Assembly (NCBI RefSeq): GCF_037974265.1
Contig: NZ_CP150233.1
Coordinates: forward strand, 4,030,001-4,094,000
DNA length: 64,000 bases
Source: Paenibacillus sp. FSL R5-0623
GTDB lineage: Bacteria; Bacillota; Bacilli; Paenibacillales; Paenibacillaceae
Direction: 5' to 3'
In this document: in pieces, positions 51,377 to 59,108 of the stretch
Layout of the letters: each line of letters opens with the position of its first letter
How positions within the stretch are numbered: position 1 is the first letter of the stretch
Program-made: the position numbers and the translations under genes
The notes under the pieces: generated by a model
What the model saw: only the letters and a program-made list of their open reading frames with translations
What the model was told of the DNA's origin: nothing
The model's database searches: none

Positions 51377-51596
51377 ACGAACCCCTCTTTGCCGACTACA
51401 GGTCCGTGACCTGCTCTGATGTTATTAGTGAACAATGTAATAACGTCCGCCTGATGGATTCCAGCGCTCTGGGCCCGCCCTTGCACAACGTATTACGAAT
51501 AGTTACAGCTTACCATATTTAAGGTTTACACTCAAAATCAAGCTTTGTCCCACCTATCCATCAAATCAGCTTCCATTACAGTCGGTTCCGTATACC

Positions 51597-51632
51597 AAAA
51601 AAACTGCTTCATCGGTATTCCGGGAAGCAGTT
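51597..51632 (-). terminator. Terminator of the class A PBP gene
   Basis: AACTGCTTC and GAAGCAGTT (51602-51610, 51624-51632) flank a 13-base loop; seven Ts follow on the minus strand. Confidence 0.85.
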
Positions 51633-51664
51633 TTTTCAATGTAGCTATTTAGTGATTCATTGGC

Positions 51665-54343
51665 TTAGCCGCCGGTTCCAGCTTGAGAATCTGCAGGTGC
51701 ATCTGTCCCTCCAGTATCCCCACTGGTTCCGCTGTCCGGAGTTACTACCTCACCTGGCGTTGTTACGGCTCCATCATCGGAACCTTCACCGGTACCACCC
51801 GGATCTGTTGTCCCCTGACCAGGCGGGGTCGTATTTCCTTCCCCAGGTTGACCGTTTCCTTGGCCAGCTCCGCCGTTGTTACCGTTGTTTCCATTGTTTC
51901 CGTTATTACCATTCCCATTTCCGTTGTTGCCATTTTCATTCCCATTCCCATTACCATTATTACCGTTCGAGTTGCCATTATCCGGTGAACCATTGTCCGG
52001 ATTCTCCGTACCTGGCTGCTCAGGATCTATCTCTGTTCCAGGGTCTATACCAGGATCAGGTTCCTCCGGCGGCATTTCCTGCGCTTCAATCATCAAGGAA
52101 ATGGTGTTGGAAGGATCCGTCTCAAGTCCTGATGCCAAGTCGTAAGCTGTCACATAGTACTCATAAGTTAGACCAGGCAACGCACTTAAATCTTGTGCAT
52201 TGGTCGCTCCTATTGCATCAATGAGATGAGTGAACTGGGCTTCCGATGTTTCTTTCCGATAAATCCGATATTGCGTACTCGCGTCACCCGTTCCAGTCCA
52301 ACTCAGTGAGACGGTTTGTGCATTTGGATCGTATGATCCACTCAGCCCACTAACGGACAGAGCCGGCTTTTCTGGTTCTTCTACTGGCGGAGGTGCCTGC
52401 CCTCCAGCTGGTGCTTTGAATTGCTTCACTGGAACGCCTTTTAAAGCATCTCCCATGACTTTGGCAAAGAAAGCTGCCGACAGCTTACTGCTGTTCTTAA
52501 GCATATGATTGGCATCCGGATTGTCATAGCCCATCCAGACTGCGGCAGTCCATTCCGGTGTGTATCCAACAAACCATACATCACGGTTGGCACTGTTGCC
52601 AGAGATACCACTTTGAACTGTTCCTGTTTTACCCGCTACCGGACGATCCAGACGCGCTGAACGTCCCGTACCGTCATTAACGACATTCTGCAGCATCTGT
52701 GTAAGCTGATACGCATTTTGCTCACTCATGACACGCGTTGTGTCCGAGTTATCGTGTTTGTAGGTGGTTTTGCCTGCGCTATCCTTGATTTCTTTAATCG
52801 CATAGGCTTGTCGGTATTCTCCGAGGTTGGCAAATGCACTATAGGCTTGCGCCATCTCCAGTGTATTTGTACCTTTACTTAGACCACCAAGGGCAATCGC
52901 CAGGTTTTTGTCTTCATCTGTCAGCTGTATGCCTACACTTTTGGCAAAATTAATGCCTGTGTTAACACCTATTTTATCAAGTAGCCAAACGGCAGGAATA
53001 TTTTCCGATTTCGTAATGGCTTCCGTCATACTGATCGTTGAAGAATATCCATGCAAGTTACCAGGACAGTAGTTACCAAAACATTGCTTCGCATTACTCA
53101 GCGACGAGTTGGCACTGTAATTTCCTGATTCAAGCGCCGGTGCATAAGACACAATCGGTTTAAAAGCTGAACCTGGTTGTCTTCGACTCTGCGTTACACG
53201 GCTATAACCTTTAGTCTGATAATCCCGTCCACCCAGGAGGGCAACGAGGCTACCATTCTCATGGTTCATGATAACCATGGAGCCTTGGACCTGTTGATCG
53301 TCTTTACTTGCCTCGAACAGACTGTCATCTGTGAAGGCCGTTTCCATGGCTGTTTGAGCCTGAGCATCCATGGTCGTATAGATTTTGTATCCGCCGATAT
53401 TCAGATCATCTTCCGTTTTGCCTGTTACTCGCTCAGCTTCACGAAGTACATAATCAATAAAGGCTTGATATTTCTGGTCTTTTTCTGGTCGCTTGTAGTT
53501 ATAATCTACCGCTTTAGCTTTATCCATCTCTTCCTTCGTGATGTAGCCTTGTTCATACATTAGCTGTAATACCACACCACGGCGTGCTTTGGAATCGTTC
53601 GGATTGCTCACCGGATTGTAGGCAGAAGGCCCCTTGGGCATCGCGGCGAGTGTGGCGATTTCCCACAATTCAAGATTATTTAGATCTTTTTCTCCAAAAT
53701 AAAATTCAGATGCTGCTTTAATCCCGTAACGCTGATGTCCGAAGAAAATCCGGTTCAGATACATCGTCAGGATTTCGTCTTTTGTGTACTTGCGCTCTAA
53801 TGCCATGGCAATCGATACTTCCGTTGCTTTACGGAAGAACGTTTTGTCACGGGACAAGAACATGTTCTTGGCAAGCTGTTGGGTTAGTGTACTACCACCT
53901 TCCACCATGGAACGAGCCATGACGTCCTTAACCGCCGCACGCCCAATGGACCAGATATCCACGCCCTGATGATCGTAGAATCGCTTATCCTCCGTAGCGA
54001 CAAAGGCTTGCTTCACCAGCTCAGGAATATCGTCTTCTTTGACGGGGTCCAGCTTCTGAATGGAAAGCTCCCCCATTAATTGACCATTGCGATCATATAC
54101 TTTTGAGGTTTCATTAATTGTGGTTTTGTCCTTATTGGCTTTGAGCAGATTTTCACCACTCACCATAATAAATAAATATCCGCCAAGTGCACAGAATATG
54201 GCGATTGCCATTGTGAAAAACAGTGTCCATCCAACGCGTTTACCCGTAATTTTTTTCTTTTTAGAGGTCTTTGGCTTCGCTTTTTTGGGTGACTTGTTAT
54301 TGTTGTTGCGATTGTTAGACCTCGACAACGGATCGTTTGGCAT
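51665..54343 (-). CDS. Class A penicillin-binding protein with Fn3 and Asn/Gly-rich tail
   Basis: This bifunctional peptidoglycan polymerase and crosslinker has about 892 residues. A basic Asn/Lys-rich cytoplasmic end and one membrane helix (about 37-60) are followed by a GT51 domain (about 80-250, ATEDKRFYDHQGVD and GGSTLTQQLAKN). The transpeptidase has QPGSAFKP (active Ser), SENIP and AGKTGTV. An Fn3-like module (about 660-750) and a long Pro/Glu then Asn/Gly tail end the protein. ATG 54343 has GGAGG five bases upstream. It resembles PBP1a/PonA. Confidence 0.93.
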   Translation of the reverse strand: MPNDPLSRSNNRNNNNKSPKKAKPKTSKKKKITGKRVGWTLFFTMAIAIFCALGGYLFIMVSGENLLKANKDKTTINETSKVYDRNGQLMGELSIQKLDPVKEDDIPELVKQAFVATEDKRFYDHQGVDIWSIGRAAVKDVMARSMVEGGSTLTQQLAKNMFLSRDKTFFRKATEVSIAMALERKYTKDEILTMYLNRIFFGHQRYGIKAASEFYFGEKDLNNLELWEIATLAAMPKGPSAYNPVSNPNDSKARRGVVLQLMYEQGYITKEEMDKAKAVDYNYKRPEKDQKYQAFIDYVLREAERVTGKTEDDLNIGGYKIYTTMDAQAQTAMETAFTDDSLFEASKDDQQVQGSMVIMNHENGSLVALLGGRDYQTKGYSRVTQSRRQPGSAFKPIVSYAPALESGNYSANSSLSNAKQCFGNYCPGNLHGYSSTISMTEAITKSENIPAVWLLDKIGVNTGINFAKSVGIQLTDEDKNLAIALGGLSKGTNTLEMAQAYSAFANLGEYRQAYAIKEIKDSAGKTTYKHDNSDTTRVMSEQNAYQLTQMLQNVVNDGTGRSARLDRPVAGKTGTVQSGISGNSANRDVWFVGYTPEWTAAVWMGYDNPDANHMLKNSSKLSAAFFAKVMGDALKGVPVKQFKAPAGGQAPPPVEEPEKPALSVSGLSGSYDPNAQTVSLSWTGTGDASTQYRIYRKETSEAQFTHLIDAIGATNAQDLSALPGLTYEYYVTAYDLASGLETDPSNTISLMIEAQEMPPEEPDPGIDPGTEIDPEQPGTENPDNGSPDNGNSNGNNGNGNGNENGNNGNGNGNNGNNGNNGNNGGAGQGNGQPGEGNTTPPGQGTTDPGGTGEGSDDGAVTTPGEVVTPDSGTSGDTGGTDAPADSQAGTGG
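51863..51975. repeat. Low-complexity Asn/Gly coding repeat in the PBP tail
   Basis: Imperfect 6- and 9-base units of the type GTTGTTACC/GTTGTTTCC encode runs of Gly-Asn and Gly-Asn-Asn on the minus strand. Such arrays change length by slippage. Confidence 0.7.
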
Positions 54344-54428
54344 GTTAACCTCCTGACTCCCTTTCGGTTGCATAATTTCTATTCGTCTATAGGCTCAGGC
54401 ATATATTAAACATATTTTGCCCGGAATG

Positions 54429-54457
54429 AAAAGAACAACCCTTTATTCAGGTTGCTC
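54429..54457 (-). terminator. Terminator of hfq
   Basis: GAGCAACC and GGTTGTTC (one G-U pair) around eight bases, then TTTTCATT on the minus strand. Confidence 0.75.
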
Positions 54458-54514
54458 TGTTTCAATACCTATACTTGTAGACGAAATGGTTGGTGAAAAG
54501 GTTTCGTAATTTTT

Positions 54515-54757
54515 TTAAGCTTCGCCGCTGTTATCTTGCTGCATCAGCGATACGCTGCGTTGCGGCGTGAACGTGGAGATGGCATGCTTGTAGACCATTT
54601 GCTGGCGTCCGTCGCTGTCAATGACGATCGTAAAATTGTCAAATGCCTTGATCGTCCCGCGGATTTGGAAGCCGTTGGTCAGATAGACCGTAGCAGGAAT
54701 ATTTTCTTTCCGCAGTTGGTTCAAGAACGTATCTTGGATGTTGATGGACTTGTTCAT
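54515..54757 (-). CDS. hfq: RNA chaperone Hfq
   Basis: This 80-residue Sm-like hexameric RNA-binding protein has Sm1 (VYLTNGFQIRGTIKAFDNF) and the Sm2 signature YKHAIST, with a short tail. GGGGGT precedes ATG 54757. It follows miaA as in Bacillus but is separated by 373 bases and a terminator, so it has its own promoter. Confidence 0.95.
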   Translation of the reverse strand: MNKSINIQDTFLNQLRKENIPATVYLTNGFQIRGTIKAFDNFTIVIDSDGRQQMVYKHAISTFTPQRSVSLMQQDNSGEA

Positions 54758-55130
54758 TAGCCGTACCCCCATTGGTTCATTTGAATTCGTGTTCAAGTAA
54801 TATTCAATATCGCTGAGTAGCTTTCGTGCTATTATATCATGAACAGTTTCATATAATCCACAAAAACCCCTTGTCTGCTATTTTACCCTCATTCTTGGCG
54901 AGGTGAAAAAATAGAAGACTTACCCATTATACACCGCTTGTCTGTTTTGCAAAAGAGGGACAAATTCTTCATTTTAAAGCACATTTATTCGTTGTTTGGT
55001 GAATGATTAATCTCAAACATCTGTTCTAGTAATAAGTAAAAACCTCTATCCTTTTGATAACTAAAAGGTAGAGGTTTACATATCTTGATTCAATCGATGA
55101 TCGTCAGAAGAATACTAATATTCGCTTAAA
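54758..55130. other. Intergenic interval between miaA and hfq
   Basis: No gene is supported in these 373 A/T-rich bases. They contain the miaA terminator (55037-55077) and must hold the hfq promoter; no single -35/-10 pair stands out. Confidence 0.6.
55037..55077 (-). terminator. Terminator of the mutS-mutL-miaA operon
   Basis: AAACCTCTA and TAGAGGTTT (55040-55048, 55069-55077) with inner CCTTTT/AAAAGG pairs, then TTTTTAC on the minus strand. Confidence 0.85.
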
Positions 55131-56087
55131 TCAATCAAATTTTCGTGTAATCAATTCACTTATCTGCTTGTATTTCCCTTCAAAATCCTGGGTATCCGTC
55201 ATGTCCACCCATTCAATATCCTTCATATGGCGGAACCAGGAAAGCTGCCGTTTGGCAAACCGACGCGTATCCCTTTTTAACCACTCAACCGCAGCTTCCC
55301 AACTCACTTCCCCTTGCAGGAACGCTGCAATCTCCTTATACCCCAGTCCTTGCATGGAAATATGACCTCTGGCCACTCCGCGTTCCAACAGAGACTTCAC
55401 TTCATCCACCAGACCTTGTTCGATCATCAGATCAATCCGCTCTTCTACCCGGGCGTACAACTTCTGCCGATCCATTGTCAAACCAACAATAAGAAGGTCA
55501 TAAGGCGACTCTTTCTTCTGTACTGCCAGCTGATCAGACCACTTCTCGCCTGTGAGATGATGGATCTCAAGCGCACGTACAATTCGCCGCTGGTCATTCG
55601 GATGCAAACGATCCGCACTAACGGGATCAACTTCCTTCAATCGATCATGAAGGGCCTGTGCTCCGTATTGCTCCGCATAGCTGAATTGTTCCTCTCTGAA
55701 CGCTTCATCCGAACCGCTATCGGAAAATTGGAAGCCGTAACATACCGATTCCACATATAGACCGGTGCCACCTACAATAAAAGGCATCTTACCGCGTTCG
55801 TGGATTTCACTAATCAATCGTGTGCAACTCTCCTGAAATTCGGCCACAGAATACGGATACTCCGGTTCATGGATATCAATGAGATGATGAGGTACACCCT
55901 TCATTTCTTCAGAGGTAATCTTGGCAGTTCCGATATCCATTTCACGATATACCTGCATCGAATCCCCTGAGATAATCTCACAATTGAAAGCTTGGGCAAG
56001 CTCGATGCTCATTCTTGTTTTGCCTACTGCTGTTGGTCCAACCAGCACAAGCAGTTTAGGTTTTGGTTTAACTTCCACTTTCAACAT
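55131..56087 (-). CDS. miaA: tRNA dimethylallyltransferase
   Basis: This enzyme prenylates A37 of tRNAs reading UNN codons. It has 318 residues. VGPTAVGKT is the P-loop, followed by ISGDSMQVYREMDIGTAK, the catalytic region FIVGGTGLYVES and the swinging domain with NDQRRIVRALE. The start overlaps the preceding methyltransferase gene by 20 bases and has GGAGTGA upstream. Confidence 0.95.
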   Translation of the reverse strand: MLKVEVKPKPKLLVLVGPTAVGKTRMSIELAQAFNCEIISGDSMQVYREMDIGTAKITSEEMKGVPHHLIDIHEPEYPYSVAEFQESCTRLISEIHERGKMPFIVGGTGLYVESVCYGFQFSDSGSDEAFREEQFSYAEQYGAQALHDRLKEVDPVSADRLHPNDQRRIVRALEIHHLTGEKWSDQLAVQKKESPYDLLIVGLTMDRQKLYARVEERIDLMIEQGLVDEVKSLLERGVARGHISMQGLGYKEIAAFLQGEVSWEAAVEWLKRDTRRFAKRQLSWFRHMKDIEWVDMTDTQDFEGKYKQISELITRKFD

Positions 56088-56853
56088 TAATCACTCCGTA
56101 CAGGGTTTTTGCATTCGCCCGATCAAGTATTTCAAATCCGAGCCTGTCAAACTCCGCGCTGCCGCGCTTTTCTTTCATGACTACCCGTTTACGGGCGACA
56201 CGTTTTGCTTCCATAATGCTCTGTTCATCCAGTGCGTGAGCATTTGCATAATCTCGCAAGGGCTGTATTGCACTTGAATCCATCATTGGCTCACGGAACA
56301 TCGGGTCAAAATATACAGTATCACAGCTTCGATCCTGCATGGATCGCAGTAACTCAAGATGATCCACATGCCGCAGATCTATGCGCCGGAAAGCCTCATC
56401 CACCAAGGGCTGGTTGCTTTTATAATGGGACATGCCCTCCAGCAGCAGGGTATAGAGCGGTTGAGAACTTTCACATGCGATGACTTGTCCACTCTTCCCA
56501 GCCGCAACCGAAAATACCAGCGCGTCTGAACCGAGTCCAGCGGTACAATCCACAATGGTGTCTCCTTCGAGTACCGCACCAGCTTCCAGCATGGGATCAA
56601 CTTCCCCTCTAAGAACACGCTTAGCACGAACAAATCCCATACTGGGGTGAAACTCAAGCTCCGTTGCATCCTTGCGAAACAAGCGTGCTCTGCCATTGAG
56701 CACAACCAGTATTTCGTTGATACCATAATGTTCAATCAGTTTGGGTAAAGACGTTCTATTGCGCGGTACGTAGGTACCTCCTGTCGTTTCGGCGAGCTTA
56801 CGCGCACGCTCCACCTGAGAGGCAATCTCCTTGTCACCGGTTGTAATGTACAT
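56068..56853 (-). CDS. Class I SAM-dependent methyltransferase (RsmJ-like)
   Basis: This 261-residue methyltransferase has the SAM-binding DCTAGLGSDALVFS and the DPMFREPMM motif, which resembles the catalytic DPMYP of the 16S rRNA enzyme RsmJ; it is of that fold family. The substrate is not known. The N-terminal 60 residues (TTGDKEIASQVERARKLA) are typical of the Firmicute group. It lies between mutL and miaA, coupled to both. Confidence 0.8.
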   Translation of the reverse strand: MYITTGDKEIASQVERARKLAETTGGTYVPRNRTSLPKLIEHYGINEILVVLNGRARLFRKDATELEFHPSMGFVRAKRVLRGEVDPMLEAGAVLEGDTIVDCTAGLGSDALVFSVAAGKSGQVIACESSQPLYTLLLEGMSHYKSNQPLVDEAFRRIDLRHVDHLELLRSMQDRSCDTVYFDPMFREPMMDSSAIQPLRDYANAHALDEQSIMEAKRVARKRVVMKEKRGSAEFDRLGFEILDRANAKTLYGVINVESGS

Positions 56854-56870
56854 AATGTCCCCCTAAATAG

Positions 56871-59087
56871 CTACATCACTCGTTTAAATAATTTTTCCAG
56901 ATCATACGTTGAAAATGAAACCACTATCGGCCGCCCATGTGGACAAGTGTAGGGCTGACGACATGAACCCAGACGCTGAATTAGCACTTTCGCTTCCTGA
57001 TCCGTCAGCTTCTGGTTCGCTTTGATGGATGCCTTGCAGGAGCACATAATGGATGCAGCTTCTCGCATCTTGGCCACATCTATGCTGCGTTCACTAAGAA
57101 CCCATTCAGACATCTCTTCGATAATGTCTTTCTCGTCCCCTTTGGGGAACCAGAACGGATGGGAGCGCACACGGAACGTCTGTCCACCAAAATGCTCCAA
57201 ATATACACCTGCCTGCTCGAACCATGCCAGCCTTGTTTTTAGCTTTTCCGTCTCCGAAGGTGTGAACTCCAGTGTAATCGGCAGCAGTAACTCTTGTGAG
57301 GCCTGGGCAGGGTTACCAAATTTCTCGTAATAGTATTCATAATTCACGCGTTCATGAGCAGCATGCTGATCAATCAAATATAAACCTTGGTCATTTTGCG
57401 CGATCAAATACGTACCATGATGCTGTCCGATCAGACTCAGCTCCGGAAATGCGGGCATGGATGCATCTGATTTAATGGCAGCAGCAAGTTTGGTGGCATC
57501 AGGCAGACCTGAAGTTTTCCACGTCCGTTCACTTCTCGCAATTGAAGACGGGTTATACGATGAACGAGCTTCCCTAACCGGTGAAGTTACGGAATCGGAG
57601 CGATAGGTAGCTGGTTTGCCTTCAGTCAGCGGTTTCTCTGTTGCTCCACCAGCTCCACCATCTTGAGAAGACAGATCCGTTTTGGTGAAAATTTCGGAAG
57701 AACTTGTACCTACATCCTTAATACCTTCCTGGACATCAGCGGATGTCTGCACCCCATCATGACTAATCCCCTTCTGCAAAATATCCCCGTTCCAACCTTC
57801 TATCTGCTCAGGAGGGGTTGTAAACTCAGGTGGAGCTTCGGGCAATGGCACTGAGTGACCCTGGTCAGATACCGGCTGTGCTGTGGACACATCCGCCGGA
57901 GCATCCAAATCCAGATCATCATCTTCGGCAGTTAACCTCAGAGGTGCAGCAGTAGGTTTCCCGAGTGGACCTTGTTGCCCATATCCTTCTGCATCAGATG
58001 CATCTTTCAGCGGACCACGTGGAAAGAGAAATTGTTCCTGAATAAAGGAACTATCGTCTCCACGTCGAATCTGCTGTTTTTTGACCTGAGGAATCAATAC
58101 CTCCTGCCGGAGTATCCCCCGCAACGTCGTCTCTATGAATTCATACAGTTCTGGTTCCTTGCTGAAGCGAACCTCCAACTTGGCCGGATGCACGTTCACA
58201 TCCACAAGAGATGGGTGCATCTCCAACTGCACCACAACAAGCGGGAAGCGATTAATCGGCAGCAAGGTGTGGTAGGCTTTGAGAATCGCCTGATTGAGAC
58301 CGTAATTGCGAACAAATCGCCCATTAACAATCGTCGACATACCACCACGGTTCGCTCGTGTCCATTCAGGCAGGCTGATCAGCCCGCTCACCCGGTAATC
58401 CAGACTTTCACCCTGGATGGGAAGCATCGCTTTGGCAGCACTTGTTCCATAGATCGCTGCAACCACTTGCAGCAGATCGCCGTTACCCAACGTCTGAAGC
58501 AACACATTCTCATTATGGCGCAGTCGGAACGAAATGTTTGGATGAGACATCGCCATCCGGTATAGGACATCTGATATATGCCCCAGTTCCGTCTGGATCG
58601 TTTTCATATATTTGAGTCTGGCTGGTGTATTGTAAAATAGTTCTCTCACTGCAAAATCTGTACCTTGGGGTGAGGTTGCATCTTCATGAGAGACAAGGTT
58701 CCCGCCTTCAATCACGATGCGGCGTCCTCGCCCGTCATTGTCACTTGCCGACAATACCTCTACCTTGGATACTGCAGCAATACTCGCCAAGGCTTCGCCA
58801 CGGAATCCAAGACTTGTGATCTGGAAGAGATCTCGGCCATGAGCTATTTTGCTGGTCGCATGACGATAAAAGGCGGTTTCCATGTCCTCTGGCTCAATAC
58901 CTGAACCATTGTCTTTAACACGAATACTGAGGAGTCCGCCCTCTTCCACCGTCACTTCAATCTTGGTGGCGCCTGCATCCACCGAGTTTTCGAGTAACTC
59001 CTTGACAACTGAAGCAGGCCGTTCGACCACTTCACCCGCCGCGATCTGGTTGGCAATATGTTCATCAAGCACATGTATTTTCGCCAC
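56871..59087 (-). CDS. mutL: DNA mismatch repair protein MutL
   Basis: This GHKL ATPase with nicking activity has 738 residues. The N-terminal ATPase has ELLENSVDAGAT and GFRGEALASIAAV. A long variable linker (about 335-540) is followed by the C-terminal endonuclease with DQHAAHERVNYE, CKASIKAN and CPHGRP, so it should nick DNA as in Bacillus. The start is GTG behind GGGAGGGG. It lies 21 bases after mutS. Confidence 0.95.
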   Translation of the reverse strand: MAKIHVLDEHIANQIAAGEVVERPASVVKELLENSVDAGATKIEVTVEEGGLLSIRVKDNGSGIEPEDMETAFYRHATSKIAHGRDLFQITSLGFRGEALASIAAVSKVEVLSASDNDGRGRRIVIEGGNLVSHEDATSPQGTDFAVRELFYNTPARLKYMKTIQTELGHISDVLYRMAMSHPNISFRLRHNENVLLQTLGNGDLLQVVAAIYGTSAAKAMLPIQGESLDYRVSGLISLPEWTRANRGGMSTIVNGRFVRNYGLNQAILKAYHTLLPINRFPLVVVQLEMHPSLVDVNVHPAKLEVRFSKEPELYEFIETTLRGILRQEVLIPQVKKQQIRRGDDSSFIQEQFLFPRGPLKDASDAEGYGQQGPLGKPTAAPLRLTAEDDDLDLDAPADVSTAQPVSDQGHSVPLPEAPPEFTTPPEQIEGWNGDILQKGISHDGVQTSADVQEGIKDVGTSSSEIFTKTDLSSQDGGAGGATEKPLTEGKPATYRSDSVTSPVREARSSYNPSSIARSERTWKTSGLPDATKLAAAIKSDASMPAFPELSLIGQHHGTYLIAQNDQGLYLIDQHAAHERVNYEYYYEKFGNPAQASQELLLPITLEFTPSETEKLKTRLAWFEQAGVYLEHFGGQTFRVRSHPFWFPKGDEKDIIEEMSEWVLSERSIDVAKMREAASIMCSCKASIKANQKLTDQEAKVLIQRLGSCRQPYTCPHGRPIVVSFSTYDLEKLFKRVM

Positions 59088-59108
59088 AGGTTTTCCCCTC
59101 CCTTATAC

